A stretch of 10,179 nucleotides of DNA from Baffinella frigidus (Eukaryota; Cryptophyceae; Cryptomonadales; Baffinellaceae): positions 634,506 through 644,684 of the forward strand of contig MU646328.1 of the NCBI GenBank assembly GCA_026770585.1. The letters run 5' to 3'. This document shows positions 1 through 5,503 of this stretch, piece after piece. The position numbers and the translations under genes were made by a program. Within the stretch, counting starts at the first letter, position 1. The number at the start of each line of letters is the position of its first letter. The notes under the pieces are model-generated. The model was not told the DNA's origin. It saw only the letters and a list, made by a program, of their open reading frames with translations, and made no database searches.

Positions 1-218
1 GGAGGGAGTGAGGGAGTGAGTGAGTGAGGGAGTGAGTGAGTGAGTGAGGGAGGGAGTGAGTGAGGGAGTGAGGGAGTGAGGGAGGGAGGGAGGGAGGGAG
101 TGAGGGAGTGAGGGAGTGAGGGAGTGAGGGAGTGAGGGAGTGAGGGAGGGAGGGAGGAAGTGAGTGAATGAGTGGGTGAGTGAGTGAGTGAGTGAGGGAG
201 GGAGTGAGTGAGGGAGGG
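1..218. repeat. GGGA/GTGA tetranucleotide satellite
   Basis: The stretch is an almost uninterrupted run of 4-base units GGGA and GTGA (consensus GRGA/GKGA) on the plus strand. A few units are changed near 155-175 (GGAA, GTGA, ATGA, GTGG). It reaches the left edge, so its full length is unknown. It codes for nothing recognisable and lies just outside a telomere-type array, a common arrangement in subtelomeric DNA. Confidence 0.95.
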
Positions 219-292
219 AGAGCACCTGGTAGCACCCCGCCAGAACCTTGTCCTGTCTCCCGATCAGATCGTATAGCACGTTTTCGTCCTAG

Positions 293-409
293 TTTAGGGT
301 TTAGGGTTTAGGGTTTAGGGTTTAGGGTTTAGGGTTTAGGGTTTAGGGTTTAGGGTTTAGGGTTTGGGGTATAGGGTTTAGGACATTGGGTATTTGGTTT
401 AGTGTTTAC
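293..409 (+). repeat. Interstitial telomere-type array (TTTAGGG)n
   Basis: Ten perfect TTTAGGG heptamers run from 293 to 362, followed by degenerate units (TTTGGGG, TATAGGG, TTTAGG) to about 409. TTTAGGG is the telomere repeat of plants and several algal groups. Here the G-rich strand is the plus strand, so if this were a chromosome end the tip would lie to the right, yet the DNA continues. It is therefore an interstitial telomeric sequence. Confidence 0.95.
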
Positions 410-910
410 CCTAAACCTGCAGAGCGATGAGACACGCTTCAGGAACCCTACACGGTTGAAGGGAGAAGGGGGGGGGGGTTCGAGAAGAGGATGGTAGGCA
501 TCAAGGGGAGGATGGAAGACAGATAGGGGATGGACAGCTGCAGGGTGGGGAGCTCGCTAGCAGAGCCAAAGGGCTCCTCAACTTCAGGGATGGATCGGAG
601 CGGGGCGGACCCGTCAGCGAGCCCTAAATCCCAACCCCCTAAATCCTAGAGCGGCGCGCTTTGCCTCTGCCAGGGTTTGTTTCTAGGGAGGAAATAGATA
701 GCGCAAAATGAAACATGCATGCGCCCTGTTACAACCCCCCCCTTGATGGCCGATGTTCATTCACAGTTGTAAGACTGATGCATTCTCGAATAGTCAGGTA
801 CAATACGGGAGCTGTGCAGTCAAAGGTGTGGGTCTGATTCACAGACGCGCGCCCGGACACCCCCTCTCCTCCACCACGCCCCGCCCGGTCTGCGCTGGAT
901 CTGAGAGGAA
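410..910. other. Stretch with no supported gene
   Basis: I see no convincing gene. There is an 11-base G run at 468-478, scattered degenerate telomere words (CCCTAAATCC near 622-647) and a C-rich patch at 735-743 that resembles one at 1671-1677 (GTTACAACCCCCCC versus GGTACAACCCCCCC). The minus strand is open from about 621 to the G run with a protein-like composition, but the frame shifts at the G run and no start or strong acceptor can be named. Confidence 0.5.
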
Positions 911-1007
911 GCAATCGAAAAAGTCAACTCCCCATTGCCGCAAGGTCAACTTTTAGCGGAAAGGTCGGATTTTCGACCTTTCTGCCACTGAGTTGACTTT
1001 TGATTGC
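911..1007. mobile_element. Short foldback (hairpin) element
   Basis: The ends are inverted: GCAATCGAAAAAGTCAACT at 911-929 pairs with AGTTGACTTTTGATTGC at 991-1007. A second stem sits inside, AAAGGTCG against CGACCTTT around 960-980. There is no open frame. This is the layout of a small non-autonomous foldback or MITE-like insertion. No clear target duplication could be read. Confidence 0.6.
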
Positions 1008-1082
1008 CCACCATCACGTCTAAAGTGGTATCTCCCGCAGCATCCATAAGCGGCGCTTTCCCATCCATGAGAGTGAGCCCAG

Positions 1083-1135
1083 TCTAGGGTCCAGAGTTTA
1101 GGGTCTGGGGTCTAGGGTTCAGGGTTTACGGGGGT
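1083..1135 (+). repeat. Degenerate telomere-type repeats
   Basis: The stretch consists of TCTAGGG, TTTAGGG, TCTGGGG, TCTAGGG, TTCAGGG and TTTACGGGG-like units on the plus strand. It introduces the first copy of the module described at 1138. Confidence 0.8.
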
Positions 1136-1137
1136 AA

Positions 1138-1382
1138 GCACCTGTTTCGTGATGTCTTCCTTCCGCACCAGATTTCATCCGGACGAGTATTCATAATGAA
1201 TACGATTTCGGGGATCTCCGATTCGATTTTGGTGTATCTTGAGGCTCTAAATGAAGTCTAGATAGACGACTGTCTTATTTATACCCCTTAAGATACACCA
1301 AACTCGTATTCATTATGAATACTCGGCGGGATTAGATTGTGGATCCCTAGCTGGTCGAACTGAATCAGGTCGCTTTGGAGGG
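1138..1382 (+). repeat. Telomere-linked module, copy 1 (interrupted)
   Basis: The module has a left half, GCACCTGTTTCGTGATGTCT through CCGCACCAGATT (1138-1174), and a right half, GATTGTGGATC then CTAGCTGGTCGAACTGAAT and CGCTTTGGAGGG (1335-1382). The halves are separated by the foldback element at 1175-1333. Similar left halves occur near 1418-1451 and 1768-1812, and a similar right half at 1677-1712. Each copy is bordered by telomere-type repeats. No coding content is seen. Confidence 0.75.
1175..1333. mobile_element. Foldback element, family C, copy 1, with 5-bp target duplication
   Basis: A 159-bp element is flanked by AGATT on both sides (1170-1174 and 1334-1338). The empty site is seen in the related module near 1805, which reads CACCAGATTGTGG without interruption. 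Perfect 22-bp inverted arms lie at 1184-1205 and 1304-1325, and an inner 13-bp stem lies at 1228-1240 and 1290-1302 (TTTGGTGTATCTT). Each outer arm is itself nearly a palindrome around GTATTCATAATGAATAC. The left end TCATCCGGACGAG recurs at 9573. No protein is encoded, so this is a MITE-like, non-autonomous element. Confidence 0.85.
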
Positions 1383-1712
1383 CTTATGGGTTTAGGTTTC
1401 AGGGTTTAGGGTTTAGGTTTCTTTCGTGATCTCTTCCTGCCGCACGAGATTCTACATGAGGCTATCAATGTGAACATAATAAAAGTCGATTGTAGCGTTT
1501 CGTGGGGAGAATTGGTCACGTGGCGCCCACTTTTCGGGCGCCACGTGACCAAACATATAAAAATTACTACACAGACGCTTACAAACGACTTTATTCTGTT
1601 CGCATGGATAGCCTTGTGTGGTTGTGGATCGCGTTGCCCCCACATCGAAAAACAATGTGCCCTGGTACAACCCCCCCTAGTTGGTCGAACCGAATAAAGC
1701 CGCTTCGGAGGG
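1383..1712 (+). repeat. Telomere-linked module, copy 2 (interrupted)
   Basis: TTTAGG-type repeats at 1388-1417 are followed by the module left half (TTCGTGATCTCTTCCTGC to AGATT, ending 1451), a foldback insertion (1452-1620), then TTGTGGATCGCGTTG and the right half CTAGTTGGTCGAACCGAATA to CGCTTCGGAGGG (about 1677-1712). It also carries an extra stretch 1633-1676 absent from copy 1. Small reading frames here are shadows of repeats. Confidence 0.7.
1452..1620. mobile_element. Foldback element with a perfect 17-bp central stem
   Basis: The outer arms are imperfect inverted repeats of about 45 bp (about 1459-1506 and 1570-1614, starting AGGCTATC and ending GATAGCCT). The centre has a perfect 17-bp stem, TTGGTCACGTGGCGCCC at 1512-1528, with a 7-base loop and the complement at 1536-1552. 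It sits at the AGATT site of module copy 2, which is the same point where family C entered copy 1. The right-hand duplication is degraded (GGTT). Confidence 0.75.
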
Positions 1713-1818
1713 TTTAGGGTTTAGGGTTTAGGGTTTAGGGTTTAGGGTTTAGGGGTTTAGGATGTGTGCACCTCCTTCGTGATTTCTTCCTGCCGCACCA
1801 GATTGTGGATCGCGTCAT
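1711..1818 (+). repeat. Telomere-type array plus module copy 3 (uninterrupted left half)
   Basis: Six perfect TTTAGGG units lie at 1713-1754, followed by the module left half at 1768-1818 (GCACCTCCTTCGTGATTTCT to CACCAGATTGTGGATCGCG). Here the AGATT site is empty, which gives the reference for the insertions in copies 1 and 2. The copy then runs into GA microsatellite instead of the right half. Confidence 0.85.
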
Positions 1819-1829
1819 ATCTGCCACAC

Positions 1830-1849
1830 CGAGAGAGAGAGAGACGTTA

Positions 1850-1906
<57 letters not shown>

Positions 1907-1985
1907 CGTTTATCATCAACACACGGCCGCCATGTACACACCGAGAGAGAGACGTCAATTCACACCAACACGGCCGCCGTGTATG
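1830..1985. repeat. GA microsatellite with a minisatellite unit
   Basis: Runs of (GA)n alternate with a longer unit containing GAGAGACGTYAATTC and AACACGGCCGCCRTGTA, with about three imperfect copies (near 1831-1852, 1898-1940 and 1941-1985). The arginine/glutamate-rich and serine/leucine-rich frames across it are products of the microsatellite and not genes. Confidence 0.85.
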
Positions 1986-2045
1986 CACCCCTACCGATGC
2001 TGCGTCTGATTTCATAAGGAAAAATATTCAACGCAGACCACCTCT

Positions 2046-2124
2046 TGCTATCTTGGGAGTGAATTTCGTGCTTTGGAAAAGCTTTGCCGAGGTTGAGATA
2101 GGAAATTTCACCCTTGAGATAGCA
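2046..2124. mobile_element. Imperfect hairpin, possible foldback element
   Basis: TGCTATCTTGGGAGTGAATT (2046-2065, plus TC) pairs imperfectly with 2102-2124 (GAAATTTCACCCTTGAGATA plus GCA). The element is about 79 bp and non-coding. It lies in a long minus-strand open frame (1960-2469) that has no ATG near its start and crosses several repeats, so I do not call that frame a gene. Confidence 0.45.
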
Positions 2125-2215
2125 CAAAACGGTGTTTCTCATTGAGGATCTGTTTCCACAGAGATGAGGACCTACGAGTACACAAACCCTGTGTTGAGCG
2201 CACACGGCCATTAAA

Positions 2216-2292
2216 CCCCCCCCCCAAGGGGGGAGGGGGGTTGCAACTCTAGCGTCGATGCCTACAAAAAGAGCGTCGATGCCTATAAAAAG
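2216..2292. repeat. C/G homopolymer hairpin and 21-bp direct repeat
   Basis: A 10-base C run (2216-2225) faces two 6-base G runs (2228-2240) and could fold back. It is followed by two tandem 21-bp units at 2251-2271 and 2272-2292, AGCGTCGATGCCTAYAAAAA plus G, differing at one base. No gene is seen here. Confidence 0.8.
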
Positions 2293-2400
2293 AAAATATG
2301 TTGATGGAGACGTTACAAAGAGGAAGGGGGGTCCTACACTGAAAAGCATTCGTTTCAGGCATACGCGGGCTGTGGTGAGGTAGGAGTGAGACGATGTGAG

Positions 2401-2458
2401 TGTAATGCAGAGCACCAAGAACCAAACACCTGTAATACAAAGCACCAAGAACCGAACA
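2401..2458. repeat. 28-bp direct repeat, period 30
   Basis: Two units (2401-2428 and 2431-2458) share TGTAATRCARAGCACCAAGA followed by ACCRAACA. They sit immediately downstream of the stop codon of the minus-strand gene at 2466, so they would fall in its 3' untranslated region or terminator region. Confidence 0.8.
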
Positions 2459-2465
2459 TGGGCGC

Positions 2466-3066
2466 TCACAAGCAGAAGTAGTCTTGCCGCGTCATATTCC
2501 TGAACGTGAAGTTTTTGACCGCCGACACAGGTCGCGCCCCAGCCACCTCCACGCTGTCCCCCCCCGCCGCGCCCGCCTCGCCCCCTTTCGACTGTGCCGC
2601 CGCATCCTGGTCGCCCTCGCCTTGTGCCTGGGAGGATATGCTGGGATTTAACGTCAAGTCGTTAAATTCCTGAATGGGCTTGTCGCTACCGCTCACTGTG
2701 TGGATGATGGCCTCGGGAGATGGGATGACTGGGCCGCCTTCGGAGTAGGGAAAGATGGTATTTCAAGATGGTAGAAACTCATCAGATTCGCAGGTGCAGC
2801 CCACTGCCTCCATTCCCAGCCGCACGAGAAGATGCCACGCACGCACCTTCGGAAGCTTTGGGTTGAAACGGTTGTCCTCGATGGTGATCGCATCCTCCCC
2901 CGTTCGAATCTGCCGCCCCAAAACCCGCGCCTCGAATCAGCGACCCACACCGACTCAGAAGGAGGCAATCGACACCCCCGCTACCGGGTAGAGGTGGGGT
3001 GCCTACCCCCTTGGGGTCGATGCTGCATGGGCCGCAGCATTCGATCGCGGAGCTAGCCTGCCCCAT
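2466..3066 (-). CDS. Hypothetical protein with probable introns and one in-frame TGA
   Basis: I do not recognise this protein. A likely first exon, 3066 to 3007, encodes MGQASSAIECCGPCSIDPKG. The Gly2 with a serine nearby would suit N-myristoylation, and the Cys pairs would suit acylation; both are inference. A GT donor (GTAGGC) follows and a CGGCAG acceptor precedes 2909. From 2909 the same frame reads IRTGEDAITIEDNRFNPKLP and continues to the stop at 2466-2468 (148 codons) except for one TGA at 2765-2763. The C-terminal part carries VIPSPEAIIHTVSGSDKP, an Ala/Gly/Glu-rich low-complexity linker, and the end VKNFTFRNMTRQDYFCL. A further donor is possible at 2846 (GTGCGT), but the CAG acceptors at 2729 and about 2696 do not keep phase. 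The TGA could therefore be a lesion, an unseen small intron, or an assembly error. Its start faces the gene at 3341. Confidence 0.5.
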
Positions 3067-3340
3067 GATCCCGAACGCCCGCCGCCTGGGGAAATCTTTG
3101 AGGTCATCTCACACGAGTCCAATGTGGACCACATTTGACGTGGATTACCCCCGAAATGACACACCAAATAGATCAAAATCCTGTTGCGCCTGGCAACAGG
3201 GGGCGAAGGAGGCGGACGAAAAAAATGAGAGGAGCTTGGTGCGTGTATCGTGTGTAACTGCGCACTACTGGAGAGGAGCGGTTGGCTGCAGGGGCCGTGA
3301 AAGGACGCGTGGGGGCCGAAGGAGTGGGTTTGTCGTCACC
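3067..3340. promoter_or_regulatory. Short divergent intergenic region
   Basis: These 274 bp separate two inferred head-to-head starts (3066 minus, 3341 plus) and so may act as a shared promoter. No TATA box is obvious. A perfect 8-bp stem, CCTGTTGC against GCAACAGG, lies near 3180-3199 with core GTTGCGCCTGGCAAC, which resembles the two half-sites of an RFX-type X-box; that is only a resemblance. A G-rich purine stretch precedes the plus-strand ATG, which sits in the context CACCATGC. Confidence 0.4.
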
Positions 3341-3832
3341 ATGCCGGCGCTCCAGCAAGATGCTTCCACAAGAAGGGGCGAGTCGTTTGTCCCGCGCAGG
3401 CCGCCATCGTTTCGCGACTTCGTGTTCCTGGTTGCGCTGGGCACTCTCCTCGGGAGCGAGGCGTTCATGCCGCTGGCGCTGAATCAACGCGGTTCGCTGG
3501 GGTTTTGTCGACCAAGAGCGACAGGCGTGCTCTCTCCAGCGCGAATGAGCGCTATCAACAAACGGCCACTCGACCCGCAGGTCGCGACGAGCTGGTGCCA
3601 GATCAACCTGGTACTGACGATGCACAGGAAGATCAGGACGTGGTTAGCGCGCAAGGCGAAGGCGAGCAGCGCGATGCACGGGGAGAGCGGCGGGGGGGGC
3701 GGGTGCGAGAACAACTCGGAGCAGGGCCACGGGGGGCGGCTGGGGTCCGTCGCGGCCCGCTGGAACGATTCGGCGGTTGCGACACGGAGCGCGCTGTTGG
3801 TGGGGCCGGACGCGCGGGAACGCAAGCGGGAG
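3341..3832 (+). CDS. Exon with plastid-type bipartite presequence
   Basis: The ATG at 3341 is in a good context (CACCATGC) and opens 164 codons up to a GT donor at 3833. Residues 1-26 are a basic N-region, 27-41 a hydrophobic core (FVFLVALGTLLGSEA), and a signal-peptidase-type site SEA|F places phenylalanine at +1, followed by MPLALNQRGSLGFCRPRATG, rich in Arg and Ser. In algae with complex red plastids this signal peptide plus F-led transit peptide is the known import signal. The remainder (about residues 75-164) is low complexity, with a glycine run, and matches no family I know. The frame is open further upstream to 2999, but that part overlaps the minus gene and has no signal peptide. This exon may be the N-terminus of the kinase whose exons begin at 5408, which would suit a thylakoid kinase, but the link is unproven. 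Confidence 0.6.
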
Positions 3833-3896
3833 GTCTGCAACCCCCCCACCCCCCTAGGTTTCGCCACATATATATATACCATATATATACCTACAG
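3833..3896 (+). other. Small intron (64 bp), inferred
   Basis: The donor GTCTGC follows ...RERKRE and the acceptor ACCTACAG precedes GAGGGGGCC. Splicing joins the two exons in phase 0. The interior has a C-rich tract and two TATATATA-type blocks (about 3868-3889). If the intron call is wrong, the TATA blocks could instead be a promoter for the ATG at 3906. Confidence 0.5.
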
Positions 3897-3989
3897 GAGG
3901 GGGCCATGTACTTGGCGGGACAGGAGAAGGGCGGGAACCTCACGCCCGAGCTCATGTCGGGCGAGATGTCGGGCTTGATCGCGGAGTGA
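3897..3989 (+). CDS. Second exon of the presequence gene
   Basis: Following the acceptor at 3896 the frame reads EGAMYLAGQEKGG then NLTPELMSGEMSGLIAE and meets TGA at 3987-3989. I do not recognise it, but its composition and codon use look like coding sequence. If the TGA is the true stop, the upstream gene is a 194-residue plastid-type protein. Alternatively GTGAAC at 3986 is a donor (exon ending 3985, phase 2) and the gene continues. No downstream exon of matching phase could be confirmed, since a foldback element and decayed DNA follow. Confidence 0.5.
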   Translation, partial: EGAMYLAGQEKGGNLTPELMSGEMSGLIAE

Positions 3990-4057
3990 ACTGGCGGATT
4001 CGTAGCTCGAACTTGCAAAGTTTGGGCTCCTGTAGATATGGCTATTCTCTCACACCT

Positions 4058-4108
4058 CGATATTGTTCTCCCACACCGATGTCTCACCGATGTGAGAGAA
4101 CAATATCG
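4058..4108. mobile_element. Small hairpin
   Basis: CGATATTGTTCTCCCACACC (4058-4077) pairs with 4089-4108 at 18 of 20 positions. The loop is 11 bases. It interrupts the interval between two coding-like stretches (3897-3989 and 4119-4196) and could be a recent foldback insertion or part of an intron. Confidence 0.6.
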
Positions 4109-4118
4109 ACTGGGTTAG

Positions 4119-4196
4119 CGAAATCGAGCTGGTGAGATCTGGCGCAACCAGCTCCCAGAGGGCGACCGGGTCGTCGTGTTCGGTCTTGATTTCTAG
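4119..4196 (+). CDS. Possible terminal exon or exon remnant
   Basis: After GGTTAG at 4118 one frame reads RNRAGEIWRNQLPEGDRVVV then FGLDF and a TAG stop at 4194-4196. The pattern of alternating charged and beta-branched residues after PEGD looks like a beta-strand of an OB-like fold, but 25 residues are too few for a family call. It is not in phase with the 3897 exon if that exon ends at 3985 (phase 2). It could be the end of the presequence gene, a remnant, or chance. Confidence 0.25.
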   Translation, partial: RNRAGEIWRNQLPEGDRVVVFGLDF

Positions 4197-4238
4197 ACGA
4201 GAGCGGAAACGCGCGTTCGCGGCGGCGCGCGGCGGCTT

Positions 4239-4616
4239 CTAGCTCTGCCTCAGTCGGGCTGGCTGACTATGTTCAAGTTGACAATATCAGCGCGTGGTAC
4301 AGATCCGTCAACTTTGGAGCGGAACATAGCCCGGGCTCACCAACTCGGTGAGCCCAGATAGACTAAGACACAAGGCCGAGGAGCCTTCTCCGAAACCTTG
4401 CTGATATCATATCAGCGGAGAGCAGATATCTGCTGATATACGTATATCAGGACTCAGCTGATACCTTGATATTTTTTTTTGCTGTTAGCACAACCCTATA
4501 AGACAGCGCGACGGGCTGGCAGGTGGGGAGGATGAACGTCCAGGTGACGGATTGGCATCGTACGCCTAGCATGCCAACTTGAGCATAGTCAGGCAACCCG
4601 ACTGAGACAGAGCTAG
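4239..4616. mobile_element. Foldback/MITE-like element, family A
   Basis: Terminal inverted repeats of 33 bp lie at 4239-4271 and 4584-4616 and match at 30 of 33 positions, beginning CTAGCTCTGCCTCAGTCGGG. The outermost CTAG may be part of the repeat or a target duplication. Inside are a stem CTATGTTCAAGTTGAC (4267-4282) against 4307-4329, a hairpin GGGCTCACC/GGTGAGCCC (4333-4355) and a palindrome cluster (4400-4450). No transposase is present. The same terminus recurs at 8946, 9283, 9841 and (reverse) at about 10136-10150. Confidence 0.75.
4400..4450. repeat. Cluster of three palindromes
   Basis: GCTGATATCATATCAGC (4400-4416), GCAGATATCTGC (4422-4433) and the perfect 18-bp CTGATATACGTATATCAG (4433-4450) follow one another. 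They share the word CTGATAT or GATATC and lie within the family A element. They may form a cruciform or reflect protein-binding sites of the element; no function is shown. Confidence 0.8.
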
Positions 4617-4680
4617 GTATCTGCGCTTGAGAGGTCTGGTTGACCAACCTGAAGGTCGACTAACCCGCGAGGGGTTCTCT

Positions 4681-4740
4681 TCTTCTTTATTACTCTCGAT
4701 ACAGGTCCTAGATAGGCCCTTTAGCCTTGAGTTGAGTGAT
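4681..4740 (+). repeat. Dispersed copy of the 9.1-kb repeat
   Basis: This 60-bp stretch matches 9169-9228 at about 56 of 60 positions (shared words ACTCTCGATACAGGTCCTAG and GCCTTGAGTTGAGTGAT). A further similar copy lies at about 9057-9110. The nearby open frame at 4627-4884 is not supported as a gene. Confidence 0.8.
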
Positions 4741-4851
4741 GCAATGTCTGCAAGGGGTTGTACGTGGACGATGACTGATCCGGGCAGGGTTTGCACCTGG
4801 GAAAACTGTTTTGCGTTAGCAGTCTTGGGCGTGCCCCCCTCTGTCGCAATC

Positions 4852-4990
4852 TTATCCGGGGAAACCTATGTTTCCTTCATTTGATTCCAATGAAAATTAC
4901 TACACGAATTGTTCAATATTACTAGTAAGAACGAACTGTGTAGTAATTTTCATTGCCATCGAATGAAAGAAAATAGGTTTCCCCGGATAA
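4852..4990. mobile_element. Foldback/MITE element, family B, with 4-bp target duplication
   Basis: The 139-bp element is flanked by AATC on both sides (4848-4851 and 4991-4994). Its arms are long inverted repeats, 4852-4905 and 4938-4990, starting TTATCCGGGGAAACC and ending inside with GAAAATTACTACAC, around a 32-base loop. It has no coding capacity. The inner part is related to the core of the element at 9573. Confidence 0.85.
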
Positions 4991-5046
4991 AATCAGCCCC
5001 TCTGATCAAAGGGCGGCCTTATCGCCTTTTAGGTCTTGATGTTTAT

Positions 5047-5100
5047 GAGGGAGTGGAAGCTGATCTATGGTGGTGTCCATTGCGTGGAACAAGCGGGGGG
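5047..5100 (+). pseudogene. Decayed copy of the hydrophobic kinase exon (copy 1)
   Basis: GAGGGAGTGGAAGCTGATCT followed by ATGGTGGTGT and GCGTGGAACAAGCGGG aligns with the intact exon at 5408-5503 (GAACGAGTTGATCGCCATGG, GTGGTGTACG, TCGTGGAACAAGCTTCGGG). The frame is lost and it ends in a 10-base G run, so it is a relic and not coding. Confidence 0.5.
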
Positions 5101-5171
5101 GGGTTCTCAAGTTAACATGCTGGGTGTGTAGTACAAACCTGTCAACTTTGGCGCGGAAAACGGGGTGACAG

Positions 5172-5213
5172 GCGGAAAAAATGAACGAGGTCATAGCTAT
5201 GGTGCACGTTTGA
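5172..5213 (+). pseudogene. Decayed copy of the hydrophobic kinase exon (copy 2)
   Basis: Following GACAG, the frame reads AEKMNEVIAMVHV and then a TGA. It aligns with the intact exon AGHLNELIAMVVYVSW. The 3' half and donor are missing. Confidence 0.6.
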
Positions 5214-5292
5214 ATAAGCTGCTAAAGTTAACGGATTTGTACCGGAAACTTGATTCCCGCTCCAAAGTTGACGAATTTGTATCGGCTGGCAG

Positions 5293-5340
5293 GCGGGACA
5301 CATGAACGAGCTGATCGCCATGGTGGTGTACGTTTCGTGG
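5293..5340 (+). pseudogene. Partial copy of the hydrophobic kinase exon (copy 3)
   Basis: After the acceptor GGCTGGCAG the frame reads AGHMNELIAMVVYVSW, nearly identical to the intact exon, then a duplicated TTTCGTGG breaks the frame and the sequence leads into a foldback repeat. The 3' half and donor are absent, so it is a truncated duplicate, or an alternative 5' piece of the exon. Confidence 0.65.
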
Positions 5341-5407
5341 TTTCGTGGAACACGGATTCTTAAGTTGACATTGTTGGTGTGCGGTACAAACCCGTCAACT
5401 TTGGCAG

Positions 5408-5503
5408 GCGGGACACCTGAACGAGTTGATCGCCATGGTGGTGTACGTTTCGTGGAACAAGCTTCGGGAGGAGCACTTGCTTTTGGAGTCTTCCTCCCTC
5501 GAG
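5408..5503 (+). CDS. Kinase exon: hydrophobic segment (intact copy)
   Basis: Acceptor TTGGCAG at 5407 and donor GAG|GTTTCA at 5504 bound 32 codons: AGHLNELIAMVVYVSWNKLR then EEHLLLESSSLE. The LIAMVVYVSW block is short for a membrane span but could be part of one; STN-type kinases have a single N-terminal membrane segment before the kinase domain, so position fits. This is the fourth and only complete copy of the exon. The phase is 0 at both ends. Confidence 0.55.

Larger units (their letters stand above)
5109..5401. repeat. Repeated short foldback AAGTTGAC-24-GTCAACTT
   Basis: AAGTTAAC at 5109 and GTCAACTT at 5141, then AAGTTGAC at 5362 and GTCAACTT at 5394, are each separated by exactly 24 bases; the same pair with the same spacing occurs at 4275 and 4307 inside family A. 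The loops share GTACAAACC or GTACAGATCC. Two further related words lie at 5224-5242 and 5262-5280 (AAAGTTAACGGATTTGTA and AAAGTTGACGAATTTGTA). They separate copies of the hydrophobic exon. Confidence 0.7.

Noticed and set aside
417-621. Minus-strand open stretch with protein-like composition ending near a CAG|GTTTAGGG donor-like site
   Set aside because: An 11-base G run changes the frame before the supposed donor and gives a stop; no start or good acceptor. Chance openness in GC-rich DNA is enough.
1766-2017. Arg/Glu-rich plus-strand frame and Ser/Leu-rich minus-strand frame
   Set aside because: Both are direct translations of the GA microsatellite.
1960-2469. Long minus-strand open frame of 169 codons
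   Set aside because: It begins with GTG, crosses a hairpin, two direct repeats and the homopolymer run, and has repeated residues that simply mirror the DNA repeats. No domain seen.
2999-3340. Upstream extension of the presequence frame to 2999
   Set aside because: It overlaps the minus-strand first exon, lacks a signal peptide at its start, and the ATG at 3341 has a better context and position for targeting.
3484-3882. Minus-strand frames opposite the presequence exon, and the plus-strand frame 3505-3978
   Set aside because: They are shadows of GC-rich coding DNA. The chosen frame has the signal peptide and a phase-correct splice to 3897.
4627-4884. Plus-strand frame of 85 codons
   Set aside because: Spans a dispersed repeat and the edge of a foldback element; no homology recognised.
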